From Clostridia bacterium (GTDB lineage Bacteria > Bacillota > Clostridia > Christensenellales > Aristaeellaceae), in assembly GCA_017615475.1 (NCBI GenBank), contig JAGAAC010000005.1, positions 1 to 64,000 of the forward strand: a stretch of DNA of 64,000 nt, in the 5' to 3' direction. Position 1 is the first letter of the stretch; each line of letters opens with the position of its first letter. Both the position numbers and the translations under genes were made by a program. The notes beneath the pieces are model-generated. The model had not been told where the DNA came from and ran no database searches. It was given only the letters and a program-made list of their open reading frames with translations. Positions 23,691-32,632 of the stretch are shown here, in pieces.

Positions 23691-24608
23691 TCACAGATTT
23701 TTCAGGATCTTCTCAGCAATCTGGGGACCTGTCAGTTCATATTCCTTAAGCAGATCTGCAGGTTTGCCGCTCTGTCCGAAAACATCATTGATTCCGATTT
23801 TCAGGAATTTTTCAACACCGTTTCCAATAATTGCGGAAGCCACCGTATCGCCAAGTCCGCCGATCACAGAGTGCTCTTCTACCGTAAATACCTTTTTGCA
23901 CTTGGCAGTATAGCGCAGGGCAAGTTCTTCATCAAAAGGCTTCAGGGTGTGGAAGGAGACAACTGCTGCATTCACGCCCTGACCGGCAAGAATATCGGCT
24001 GCTTCAAGCGCATGCTCCAGCATGATACCGCAGGTAAAGATCGCACAATCATTTCCGTCGCGGATCACAACGCCTTTTCCGACGGTAAAGGGCCTGGGAT
24101 CATAAACAGGAGTAGCCAGTCGGGCAGTCCTGATATACACAGGTCCCTCAATCTTCGCAGCAGCTTCCACACACTGATAACACTCATTGGCATCGGAAGG
24201 AACAAAAACAGTCATTCCGGGAAGAACACGCATCAGTGCGATGTCTTCAATAGCCTGGTGGCTGCCGCCGTCCTCACCGAGGGTGATACCCGCATGACTG
24301 AATCCGAACTTGACATTGAATTTCGGATAACACACACCATTCCGGATCTGGTCATAGTTTCGTCCGGCGAATACGGCAAAGGTGGAACAGAAAGGAATCA
24401 GCCCCATGGTGCTCATACCGGCGGCAACATCAACCATGTTTGCTTCCGCTATACCGCAGTCATAAAACCGGTTCGGATAGGCCTTTCTAAAACCGTTTGT
24501 CATGGTTGCACCGGCAAGGTCGGCATCCAGCACAACGACTTTCTCGTTTTCTTCGCCCAGTTTGACAAGGGCCTCACCATAGGCAACACGTACAGCTTTC
24601 TTTTCCAT
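23691..24608 (-). CDS. Transketolase, C-terminal subunit
   Basis: Second half of a split transketolase, 305 residues, holding the pyrimidine-binding and C-terminal domains. Motifs: DADLAGATMTNGFRKAYP, the glutamate-bearing CGIAEANMVDVAAGMS (the acid that activates thiamine diphosphate), and C-terminal FTVEEHSVIGGLGDTVASAI. It pairs with the N-terminal subunit four bases upstream to form the pentose-phosphate enzyme that moves two-carbon units between sugar phosphates. The rpe gene of the same pathway lies in this window at 60.4 kb. Confidence 0.94.
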   Translation of the reverse strand: MEKKAVRVAYGEALVKLGEENEKVVVLDADLAGATMTNGFRKAYPNRFYDCGIAEANMVDVAAGMSTMGLIPFCSTFAVFAGRNYDQIRNGVCYPKFNVKFGFSHAGITLGEDGGSHQAIEDIALMRVLPGMTVFVPSDANECYQCVEAAAKIEGPVYIRTARLATPVYDPRPFTVGKGVVIRDGNDCAIFTCGIMLEHALEAADILAGQGVNAAVVSFHTLKPFDEELALRYTAKCKKVFTVEEHSVIGGLGDTVASAIIGNGVEKFLKIGINDVFGQSGKPADLLKEYELTGPQIAEKILKNL

Positions 24609-24612
24609 TGTT

Positions 24613-25425
24613 TCAGCCCTCCAATTCCTTAAGTGCCTGAGCAGCCTGTTCAGCGTTCGGTGCTTTTCCGTGCCATCCTACCTGGCCTTCCATGAAACTG
24701 ACACCCTTGCCCTTCACTGTGTTGAGAATAATATACCTGGGTTTTCCGGGGCATGCAGGGGCATGAAGCGCATCAACCACCTGCTTCATGTCGTTTCCGT
24801 CCGCCACTTCAATCACATCATATCCGAAAGCGACAGCCTTTGCCTTGATATCGCCAAGGCTCATCACTTCATCATTGGTACCATCAATCTGGAGACCGTT
24901 GTGATCAAGAATAACAGTCAGGTTGTCAAGTTTATAATGTGCAGCAGCCATGCTGGCTTCCCATACAAGGCCTTCCTGGCTTTCACCGTCACCGATGATT
25001 GTATAGACATGGCATTTGTTGCCGTTATGCTTTGCACCGAGCGCCATGCCGACAGCAATGGATATGCCCTGACCGAGGGAACCGGTGGATGCGTCAACGC
25101 CGGGACACTTTTTGGTATCCGGATGACCCTGGAGAATACCGTGCAGCTGACGGAAATGATCAAACTCCTCACGGCCGAAAAAGCCGCGCTCGCAAAGCGT
25201 TCCGTAAAGTGCGGGAGCGGAATGTCCTTTGGAAAGGACAAATCTGTCGCGATTGGGGTTCTTGTCATCCTTGGGATCAACATTCATTACATCAAAGTAA
25301 AGCGCGACCATTGCTTCCGTGCTGGAAAGGGATCCGCCGGGATGTCCCGCACCTGCAGCAGCGGTCATGATGATGATATCTCTTCTCACCTGCCGTGCAT
25401 ATTTTTCCAGAGTCTGAATATCCAT
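24613..25425 (-). CDS. Transketolase, N-terminal subunit
   Basis: First half of a split transketolase, 270 residues, with the diphosphate-binding domain. It shows GHPGGSLSSTEAMVALYF, SKGHSAPALYGTLCERG, and the thiamine-diphosphate motif GDGESQEGLVWEASMAAAHYKLDNLTVILDHNGLQIDG. The start at 25425 follows GGAGGG by eight bases; an upstream TTG would overlap the operator region and add six residues. Its promoter is a perfect consensus and an operator-like palindrome covers the transcription start, so expression is probably controlled by a repressor not encoded next to it. Confidence 0.94.
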   Translation of the reverse strand: MDIQTLEKYARQVRRDIIIMTAAAGAGHPGGSLSSTEAMVALYFDVMNVDPKDDKNPNRDRFVLSKGHSAPALYGTLCERGFFGREEFDHFRQLHGILQGHPDTKKCPGVDASTGSLGQGISIAVGMALGAKHNGNKCHVYTIIGDGESQEGLVWEASMAAAHYKLDNLTVILDHNGLQIDGTNDEVMSLGDIKAKAVAFGYDVIEVADGNDMKQVVDALHAPACPGKPRYIILNTVKGKGVSFMEGQVGWHGKAPNAEQAAQALKELEG

Positions 25426-25452
25426 TTCCGTCCCTCCGATCAAGTGAATTGC

Positions 25453-25469
25453 TTAATGTTCAACATTAA
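25453..25469. promoter_or_regulatory. Palindromic operator candidate at transketolase promoter
   Basis: TTAATGTTCAACATTAA is a perfect inverted repeat with eight-base arms around one central base, placed just downstream of the -10 box so that it covers the expected transcription start near 25466. This is a classic repressor position. The motif does not match a site family that I recognise with confidence. Confidence 0.55.
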
Positions 25470-25472
25470 ATT

Positions 25473-25501
25473 ATTATATGTTTCACACCGGTTATTGTCA
25501 A
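25473..25501 (-). promoter_or_regulatory. Consensus sigma-A promoter for the transketolase operon
   Basis: TTGACA (25501-25496) and TATAAT (25478-25473) are both perfect and separated by 17 bases on the minus strand. The -35 box starts only three bases past the preceding gene's stop codon at 25505, leaving no room for a terminator of the mutSL run. Confidence 0.85.
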
Positions 25502-25504
25502 GAA

Positions 25505-26755
25505 TTACGGCACTTTTAGGGCACCTGTGCTGATCATTCTTTTGAGTGCTTCAGCAAGGGCGATTTTCCCGTGTGTATAGGTCAGTCCGCCCTGCATAAA
25601 CGCTGTATACGGGGGCCTTATGGGGCCGTCGGCGCTCAGTTCTATGCTGGCTCCTGCAACAAATGTACCCGCCGCCATGACGACCTGGTCATCATATCCG
25701 GGCATATCCCATGGTTCCGGCATGGCCATGCTGTCCACCGGGCTTGCTGTCTGGATTCCCTGGCAGAAAGCCACAAGCCTCTCCGGTGACTGCATTTTGA
25801 TCGCCTGAATGATATCCGCCCTCCGTTCCGCGGAAGAAGGAGAAGACTCGAGACCCAGGTTTTCAAAAAGTCTGGAAGCAAGCAGCGCTGTTTTCAGTGC
25901 CTGGGCTACTGTATGCGGCGCCATGAACAGGCCTTGGTAAAACGGACGATAGGAAGCCGCGTAGGAACCCAGCTCCCTTCCAAGCCCCGGAGCTGTCAGC
26001 CTGCCCGCGATACGTTCCACCATATCCTTTTTCCCCGCAACATAGCCGCCGGTCGGAGCAATTCCTCCTCCGGGATTTTTAATCAGGCTTCCGACACACA
26101 GATCAGCTCCGTAATCTGTTGGTTCATCGCCGCAGACAAATTCCCCGTAGCAGTTGTCGACCATAAGCGCAACACCCGGATGTCTGCTGTGAATCATATC
26201 AGCCAGTTCTGCAAACTGTTCCGGATAGAGGCTGGGCCGCCATGCATATCCACGGCTTCTCTGGGCTATGACCAGACTGGTATCCGTTGTAATGGCCCGG
26301 TCGACGGCTTCAACATCTATGCTGCCATCCTTCAGTTCAACGCTTTCAAAGCCGATGCCCATTTCTTTCAGGGAGCCCGGCTGTGTGCTTTTTCCTGTTC
26401 CGATCACCCCGAGCAGCGTATCATAGGGCATCCCCGTTGCGCTGACAATCTTATCCCCGGGCTTTGTCATACCGAAAAGCGTCAGGCTGAGTGCAGCAGT
26501 ACCGCTCGCAACATGCGGTCTCATCAGCGCGGCTTCCGTATGAAAAATACCGGCATATATTCTTTCAAGCGTATCCCGTCCGATATCATCATATCCATAT
26601 CCGGTAGTCGGGGCAAAATGCCTGTAACTGACCCCTTCCTTCCGGAAAAGATCAAGGACCTGGCGGGTTCTTGCCGTTTCGTTTTCATCGATCTGTTCAA
26701 AAGCGTTCTGCAGTGCTTTTTCCGCTTCCCGGATCAGCTCTTCAATATCTTTCAT
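25505..26755 (-). CDS. Methionine gamma-lyase family (aluminium-resistance-like) PLP protein
   Basis: PLP-dependent, Cys/Met-metabolism-like protein of 416 residues, the family often named aluminium resistance protein or methionine gamma-lyase family protein in Firmicutes; the true reaction is not established. It has MRPHVASGTAALSLTLFG, the cofactor-facing MVDNCYGEFV region, and the likely PLP lysine in GSLIKNPGGGIAPTGGYVAGK. The ATG at 26755 follows GAGGAGG. Position after mutS-mutL-miaA is a common Clostridia arrangement. Last gene of the 16-gene run. Confidence 0.88.
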   Translation of the reverse strand: MKDIEELIREAEKALQNAFEQIDENETARTRQVLDLFRKEGVSYRHFAPTTGYGYDDIGRDTLERIYAGIFHTEAALMRPHVASGTAALSLTLFGMTKPGDKIVSATGMPYDTLLGVIGTGKSTQPGSLKEMGIGFESVELKDGSIDVEAVDRAITTDTSLVIAQRSRGYAWRPSLYPEQFAELADMIHSRHPGVALMVDNCYGEFVCGDEPTDYGADLCVGSLIKNPGGGIAPTGGYVAGKKDMVERIAGRLTAPGLGRELGSYAASYRPFYQGLFMAPHTVAQALKTALLASRLFENLGLESSPSSAERRADIIQAIKMQSPERLVAFCQGIQTASPVDSMAMPEPWDMPGYDDQVVMAAGTFVAGASIELSADGPIRPPYTAFMQGGLTYTHGKIALAEALKRMISTGALKVP

Positions 26756-26765
26756 ATGTTCCTCC

Positions 26766-27683
26766 TCACAGCAGGATTTCCCGGATCTGTTCATAAGCAT
26801 CCTCCCGGTCCGTCCTCACATACTTTATACTTTCTTCCCTGCGCAGGAATGTCATCTGCCTTTTCGCGTAATGCCTGGTTCCGATCCTGATTTTTTCCGC
26901 CGCTTCATCAAGGGTATATTCACCCCGTATGCAGGGAATCATTTCCTTATAACCCAGGCCGCTCATACTGTGCGCGTTCTCAGGCACGCCTTCCTCCAGC
27001 AGCGCGGCCACTTCCCTTTTCAGTCCGTTCCGGATCATTTCGGAAACCCGCCTGTTGATTCTTTCATACAGGAGTTCCCTCTCCATCTGCGTGGAAACTG
27101 TTTTCCAGAGGAATTTGCTGTGGTTTTCACGGTCCGGCTGCTCAGAAAACGGAATACCGGTGGCTTCCCAGACTTCAATAGCCCGGATGACGCGCCTGAC
27201 ATCATTCACGGGAAGCTTGGCGGCTGCCGCGGGATCAACAGCCCTCAGACGCTCATGCAGCGCCATTCGGCCGTCCTCAGTTTCCGCCTGCTTTCCCAGC
27301 TCGTTTCTCAGGGATTCGTTAGGCGGCGTAAGTCCCATTCCCATCGGATGCATCAGTGCCTGCAGATACAGAACAGTTCCCCCGATAAAAAGAACCTCCT
27401 GACCCTTTGCCGCGAGATCCGTCACCAGCTTCTCCGCAGCATCCCTGTAATCAGACACGGAAAAATCATCTTCCGGCTCACAGATGTCCAGCAGGTAATG
27501 AGGAACTCCGCGCATTTCCTCCGCTGTGGGCTTCGCTGTCCCTATATTCATTCTCCTGTAGATCTGCATGCTGTCCATACACAGAACCGACCACCCCTGT
27601 TCCAAAGCCAGCCGGATCCCCAGTTCTGTCTTTCCGCTGGCTGTCGGACCTGTCAGCACCCTGCAGGTAATCTGATCATTCAT
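26766..27683 (-). CDS. miaA: tRNA dimethylallyltransferase MiaA
   Basis: Transfers a dimethylallyl group to N6 of adenosine 37 in tRNAs reading UNN codons. 305 residues. The N-terminal P-loop is TGPTASGKTELGIRLA, followed by the DSMQIYRRMNIGTAKPT motif and the substrate-binding GGTVLYLQALMHPM. The C-terminal RHYAKRQMTFLRRE motif is intact. Its partner enzyme miaB, which methylthiolates the product, lies six kilobases upstream in the same run. Confidence 0.97.
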   Translation of the reverse strand: MNDQITCRVLTGPTASGKTELGIRLALEQGWSVLCMDSMQIYRRMNIGTAKPTAEEMRGVPHYLLDICEPEDDFSVSDYRDAAEKLVTDLAAKGQEVLFIGGTVLYLQALMHPMGMGLTPPNESLRNELGKQAETEDGRMALHERLRAVDPAAAAKLPVNDVRRVIRAIEVWEATGIPFSEQPDRENHSKFLWKTVSTQMERELLYERINRRVSEMIRNGLKREVAALLEEGVPENAHSMSGLGYKEMIPCIRGEYTLDEAAEKIRIGTRHYAKRQMTFLRREESIKYVRTDREDAYEQIREILL

Positions 27684-27695
27684 ATGCGGCTCCGT

Positions 27696-29576
27696 CTATT
27701 TCTGTATTCTTTTAAACTTCCTGTCCAGTTCGTTATGAGTGATGGCGACGACCAGCGGCCTTCCGTGAGGGCAGGTAGGCGTAACCTTTTTCTCAATCAT
27801 CGTATCCAGCAGGCTCCTCAGTTCATCCTCCGTCAGCGCTTCACCGCCCTTTACCGCGTGTTTGCACGCAGACTGCAGCAGGGCTGTCCTTCTTTTTTCA
27901 AACGTCGGATCTCTTCCGTTTTCCAGTTCGGTAATGACTTCACGGATAAACTCCTTCGTCTGAGCTTCCCCGAGAATCATCGGAATCGTCCTTACCGCAA
28001 TATCCCGTTCACCGAAAGATTCAACAACAAGACCGATGCTTTCGAGCATTTCCCGGTTCTCTTCAAGAATCCGCTGTTCAGCATTGGTAACTCCGATGAC
28101 AACCGGAACAAGCAGTTCCTGTCCTGCCTGGAGAGTCTGTTCCTGCATCAGCCTGTCAAACAGAAGCCTTTCATGGACAGCATGCTGGTCCACCATCAGC
28201 AGCTGATCTTCATACTCCACAAGAATAAACGTATTGAACAGGGCCCCGAAGATCTTCATCGGCTTAGGGATATTCTGAAGGATTGTACTGATCTGCTCAG
28301 CAGATTCCTTCATTACAGGAACCTGCGGAAGTCTGTCAGTCGGAGGCAGCTGTATCTCAGGCTTTATATTGCTATGTGCGGTAAGATATTCCGTTTTCCT
28401 GACTTCCCTGAATTCCGGAACCGGCCGTTCCTGCGGAACAGGGGTTGCCGCTTCAGGCGGAAGAGTTTTGCTGACCTGCACAATATTGTCCGGACGGACA
28501 AAGGGCTTTGTATCTTCTTTCAGCACAGGCCGATCAACCTGTATCTTTCCCTTGTTCAGGACCATTTCAACAGGCCGTTCAAAGGCGTCCCTGACCCTGA
28601 TTGCATTCAGCACCGCACTGAGCACCGCTTCATAAACTCCGGACTCATCCCTGAACCGAACCTGCAGTTTGTTCGGATGGACATTCACATCCACTGCTTC
28701 ATAGGCAATCGTGATATATAAGGCGCATACAGGGAATTTACCGATCATAACGCGTTCCCTGCAGGCTGTTTCGACCGCATCGTTCAGGATTTTGCTGTGC
28801 ATAACCCTGCCGTTAATGAAGAAAAACTCCTGGCTCCGGTTGCCTCTCGCGTTTTCTCCGATACCGACATATCCCTTTATCACAAGGCCGTTTCCGTGAT
28901 CATCCACCGCCTTCATTTCCTTCATAGCGCGGCTTCCGTACACCGTCTGCATCGCCGTGGCTGTTTGTCCGTCTCCCGGGGAATGGTATTCCGTTTTCCC
29001 GTTTGATATATACCGGAAGCTGACATCCGGCCTGCTGAGCAGCATCTGTGTCATCAGGTCATGAACAGCTGTTGCTTCCTGGCCGGATTTCTTCATAAAT
29101 CCTTTCCGGACCGGCACATTATAGAACAGATCTGAAACAGTGATGGTGGTTCCCTGCGGGCAGGCTGTTTCCTTGATATCGCTTATCTTTCCGCCCTCAT
29201 TTGTCACTTTAAGGCCGGTTTCCCTGCCGGCCGTCCGGGTTGTCATGGTAACCTTCGATACAGCCGCTATACTGGCTAAAGCTTCACCCCGGAAACCGAG
29301 TGTGGCAATGGAATCCAGATCCTGTTCCCTGCTGATTTTGCTGGTCGCGTGGCGTTCAAACGCCATCCTGATATCGCTTTCATCAATACCGCTGCCGTTA
29401 TCAGATACGCGGATATAGGACAATCCGCCTTCCCGGATTTCCACAGTCACCGTTGTCGCGCCGGCATCCAGGCTGTTTTCAACCAGCTCCTTGATGGCTG
29501 CAGCGGGTCGTTCCACAACTTCACCCGCAGCGATTTTGCCAATCAGGTTTTCGCTCAGTGGTCTGATTTTTCCCAT
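27696..29576 (-). CDS. mutL: DNA mismatch repair protein MutL
   Basis: Mismatch-repair ATPase and, in bacteria lacking MutH, a nicking endonuclease. 626 residues. The GHKL ATPase domain (1-330) shows IAAGEVVERPAAAIKELVENSLDAG, DNGSGI and GFRGEALASI. The C-terminal domain contains the endonuclease metal motif DQHAVHERLLFDRLMQE (DQHAxxER) and C-terminal CPHGRPLVV zinc-binding motif, as well as the ACKHAVK motif. A proline-rich linker (350-430) joins them. Twenty-six bases after mutS. Confidence 0.97.
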   Translation of the reverse strand: MGKIRPLSENLIGKIAAGEVVERPAAAIKELVENSLDAGATTVTVEIREGGLSYIRVSDNGSGIDESDIRMAFERHATSKISREQDLDSIATLGFRGEALASIAAVSKVTMTTRTAGRETGLKVTNEGGKISDIKETACPQGTTITVSDLFYNVPVRKGFMKKSGQEATAVHDLMTQMLLSRPDVSFRYISNGKTEYHSPGDGQTATAMQTVYGSRAMKEMKAVDDHGNGLVIKGYVGIGENARGNRSQEFFFINGRVMHSKILNDAVETACRERVMIGKFPVCALYITIAYEAVDVNVHPNKLQVRFRDESGVYEAVLSAVLNAIRVRDAFERPVEMVLNKGKIQVDRPVLKEDTKPFVRPDNIVQVSKTLPPEAATPVPQERPVPEFREVRKTEYLTAHSNIKPEIQLPPTDRLPQVPVMKESAEQISTILQNIPKPMKIFGALFNTFILVEYEDQLLMVDQHAVHERLLFDRLMQEQTLQAGQELLVPVVIGVTNAEQRILEENREMLESIGLVVESFGERDIAVRTIPMILGEAQTKEFIREVITELENGRDPTFEKRRTALLQSACKHAVKGGEALTEDELRSLLDTMIEKKVTPTCPHGRPLVVAITHNELDRKFKRIQK

Positions 29577-29602
29577 GTCATTCTCCCTCTTGTGACAGCT
29601 GT

Positions 29603-32200
29603 TTAAAGCTTCCTGGCTTTTTCTCTCAGCAGGAATAGCGTGTTCATCGCGTCCATAGGCGTAATCGCCATTACATCAATCTGCTGCAGTTCCTGTATGA
29701 TCTCATCCTTTTTATACTCAAACAGATCCATCTGTTCATTTTTCCTCACTACAGACTCCTCGCCGAGAATATTCTGCCCGATGGTATTCTGGTTGATATC
29801 GCTGACTTCAAGCCTGGCCTGTATTTCATGTGCCCGTACAATGACCGGATGAGGAACTCCTGCCAGCCTTGCCACATGTACGCCAAAGCTCTTATCGGCT
29901 CCTCCCCGGACAATCTTCCGGAGGAAAATCACATCTTCTCCGTGTTCCTTCACGGAAATGCAGAAGTTCTTGACCCCTTCCAGATGGCCTTCCAGTTCGC
30001 TCAGTTCATGATAATGCGTGGCAAACAGCGTTTTCGCGCCGATTCTTTCCTTGTCCGCGATGTACTCAACAACAGCCCAGGCTATGGACAATCCGTCAAA
30101 AGTGCTTGTGCCCCTGCCGATTTCGTCCAGGATGATCAGGCTGTTTCGTGTCGCGTTCCTCAGTATATGGGCTGTTTCGCTCATTTCCACCATGAATGTG
30201 CTCTGCCCGCTTGCCAGGTCATCGCTGGCGCCGACCCTGGTGAAAATCCGGTCGCAGACCGGCAGGCATGCTTCTTTGGCCGGGACAAAGCTGCCGATCT
30301 GCGCCATCAGGCAGATCAGGGCAACCTGTCTCATGTATGTACTTTTACCTGCCATATTGGGGCCGGTGATGATCATCATCCGGTTTTCATCGCAATCCAG
30401 CACGGTATCGTTGGGGATAAACTCGCCGTCTTTCATGTTCTGCTCCACAACAGGATGCCGTCCCTCTGTGATGGAAAGGGATCCGTCTTCTGTCATGACA
30501 GGCCTTACATAATGGTTTTCAGAAGCAATCCTGCTGAGGCTTTGATACGCATCCAGTTTTTTGACCGCGAAAGCTGTCTGCTGAATACTGCCGATCCTTT
30601 CAGCGATGCTGTCCCTGATCTCCGTGAAAAGCTGAAGTTCAAGCCGTACGCTCTGTTCCTGCGCTCCGATAATCTTCTGCTCCACTTCTTTCAGCTCAGG
30701 TGTCATGTAGCGTTCGGCATTTGTCAGGGTCTGTTTCCTGATATACCTTTCAGGAACAAGGTGAAGGAAGCTTTTGGTCACCTCAATATAATAGCCGAAT
30801 ACTTTATTGTATTGAATCCTGAGGTTCCGGATGCCCGTATCTTCCCTCTCTTTTGCTTCCAGGTCCAGGATCCACTGTTTTCCGTTCGTCTGTGCTTCGC
30901 GGTATTCATCCAGTATGGCTGAATAACCTTCCCGGATAATGCCTCCCTCTGTTATTACGACGGGCGCGTCAGGATGGATGGCACGTTCCAGCAGATCCGT
31001 CATGTCTTCCAGGGGATTCAGTTCTTCCCGGATCCTGACCAGTTCAGAACAGGACGCGTTTTCGAGAAGCTTACGGAGGCCCGGAATCCGTTTGAGGCTC
31101 GCGCAAAGCGCAAGGCAGTCTCTTGCGTTCACGTTGCGGTACGCGACTTTATTCATCAGCCTTTCCAGGTCATAAACCCCTTCCAGTTCCTCGGAAAGCG
31201 TCATGCCAAGGATCCTGTCACTGACCAGTTCAGCTACAGCATCCAGCCGCTGGTTGATCTCTTTCTGATCCAGAAGCGGCTGTTCCACCCAGCTCCGCAG
31301 AAGTCGGCCGCCCATCGCTGTGCTTGTTTTGTCAAGCAATCCAAGCAGGGTGCCTTTCCTGCGGTCGCCCCTCAGGCTTTCTGTCAGTTCCAGGTTCCTC
31401 CGCGTATTCTGGTCCAGGAGCATAGTCTTTCCGTTTTCCGCAAAACGGAGTGTCCTGATATGCTCCAGGCTGTTTTTCTGTGTTTCATGAAGATACCGGA
31501 GCAGCGCTCCCGCGGCGCACGCGGCTTCCTTCCTGTCTGTGAGCCCGAGGGAAGTAAGCTGCGTCAGGTGAAAATGATCACAGAGCATCTCTTCGGCATT
31601 GCGGCGCTGGAACCATGTCTGGGGCTGTCCGCTCAGGCCGCGCACATGATCTCCTGTGATCGCCGTCAGCTGCGGAGGGTCGTTGCAGATCACCTCCATA
31701 GGGTTGACCCGTGCGATCTGTGCCCGGAGCAGGTTCATCTCGGGCTCCATCACATAAAATTCGCCCGTGGATACATCTGTGTAGGCAATCCCTGTTTTCT
31801 TCCCGTCCAGGAAAATACACATCAGGTAGTTGTTCGCCTTATCCTCAAGCATAGTCGGGTCTGTCACCGTTCCGGCCGTGATCACCCGGACCACATCCCG
31901 TTCAACAAGCCCTTTGGCCAGTGCAGGATCCTCCATCTGTTCGCAGATGGCAACCTTATATCCCTTGGATATCAGTTTTTCAATATAGGTATTGACGGAA
32001 TGGTACGGAACACCGCACATGGGCGCGCGTTCCTCCAGTCCGCAGTCTTTTCCTGTAAGTGTCAGTTCAAGTTCCCTGGAAGCTGTTTTGGCGTCTTCGA
32101 AGAAAAGTTCGTAAAAATCTCCCAGGCGGAAGAGCAGCAGGCAGTCCGCGTATTGATCATGTATGCGAAGATACTGCTGCATCATGGGTGAAAGTGCCAT
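29603..32200 (-). CDS. mutS: DNA mismatch repair protein MutS
   Basis: Mismatch-recognition ATPase, 865 residues. The mismatch-binding domain has LLLFRLGDFYELFFEDA near residues 19-35 with the conserved Phe-x-Glu (FYE), and the C-terminal ATPase has Walker A GPNMAGKSTYMRQ, Walker B LIILDEIGRGTSTFDGLSIAWA and the FATHYHEL motif. The last 40 residues resemble the beta-clamp/tetramer region of MutS1. Normal length. It follows a YlbF-family gene by 13 bases. Confidence 0.98.
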   Translation of the reverse strand: MALSPMMQQYLRIHDQYADCLLLFRLGDFYELFFEDAKTASRELELTLTGKDCGLEERAPMCGVPYHSVNTYIEKLISKGYKVAICEQMEDPALAKGLVERDVVRVITAGTVTDPTMLEDKANNYLMCIFLDGKKTGIAYTDVSTGEFYVMEPEMNLLRAQIARVNPMEVICNDPPQLTAITGDHVRGLSGQPQTWFQRRNAEEMLCDHFHLTQLTSLGLTDRKEAACAAGALLRYLHETQKNSLEHIRTLRFAENGKTMLLDQNTRRNLELTESLRGDRRKGTLLGLLDKTSTAMGGRLLRSWVEQPLLDQKEINQRLDAVAELVSDRILGMTLSEELEGVYDLERLMNKVAYRNVNARDCLALCASLKRIPGLRKLLENASCSELVRIREELNPLEDMTDLLERAIHPDAPVVITEGGIIREGYSAILDEYREAQTNGKQWILDLEAKEREDTGIRNLRIQYNKVFGYYIEVTKSFLHLVPERYIRKQTLTNAERYMTPELKEVEQKIIGAQEQSVRLELQLFTEIRDSIAERIGSIQQTAFAVKKLDAYQSLSRIASENHYVRPVMTEDGSLSITEGRHPVVEQNMKDGEFIPNDTVLDCDENRMMIITGPNMAGKSTYMRQVALICLMAQIGSFVPAKEACLPVCDRIFTRVGASDDLASGQSTFMVEMSETAHILRNATRNSLIILDEIGRGTSTFDGLSIAWAVVEYIADKERIGAKTLFATHYHELSELEGHLEGVKNFCISVKEHGEDVIFLRKIVRGGADKSFGVHVARLAGVPHPVIVRAHEIQARLEVSDINQNTIGQNILGEESVVRKNEQMDLFEYKKDEIIQELQQIDVMAITPMDAMNTLFLLREKARKL

Positions 32201-32213
32201 TCTGCTCCCTTTC

Positions 32214-32618
32214 TCAGCGGCATCCGCTGCAGCCGGAGCAGTTACCGCCGCATCCGGAAAATTTTGTATCGTCCTCTGTTTCCCCTGTGATCACCAGCCT
32301 GAGGATTTTGTTGACATTGTCCATCATGGTCTGGAAATCCTTCCGGCAATCCTTCAGGGACTGGATCATCTCATTCTCATTCATCCGTTTTTCCGCTTCT
32401 TCCATTTCCCGGCTGGCTTCCGCCAGTTCATTCGGATCCATATCCGCCGCGGAAAGGATGTTTTCCACCCTGTTCCTTTTTTCGATCATATCACCCAGCG
32501 CTTTCGCCGCTTCCGAATCACGCCGGACAGCGTTTTCCTGCTGTTTCATTTTCTGGTATATTTCGCTGTCCAGGATGGATTCAGCCAGTTCCTGTGCTTT
32601 CATCATAACAGTGCGCAT
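32214..32618 (-). CDS. YlbF/YmcA-family protein with cysteine-rich C-terminus
   Basis: 134-residue, helical YlbF/YmcA-family protein. In Bacillus subtilis the YlbF, YmcA and YaaT proteins form a complex that binds iron-sulphur clusters and influences RNase Y. The C-terminus ends CGGNCSGCSGCR, four cysteines in eleven residues, suited to holding a cluster. It lies between miaB and mutS, the same place as ymcA in B. subtilis (ymcA-miaB-cotE-mutS), so it is probably the positional counterpart of ymcA. The rest is low in conserved motifs. Confidence 0.85.
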   Translation of the reverse strand: MRTVMMKAQELAESILDSEIYQKMKQQENAVRRDSEAAKALGDMIEKRNRVENILSAADMDPNELAEASREMEEAEKRMNENEMIQSLKDCRKDFQTMMDNVNKILRLVITGETEDDTKFSGCGGNCSGCSGCR

Positions 32619-32632
32619 GCTTTGTGTCCTCC

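Noticed and set aside
26871..28721. Open frame of 616 codons on the plus strand opposite miaA and mutL
   Set aside because: Product is arginine-, histidine- and phenylalanine-rich without domains, and it spans two well-defined genes on the other strand.
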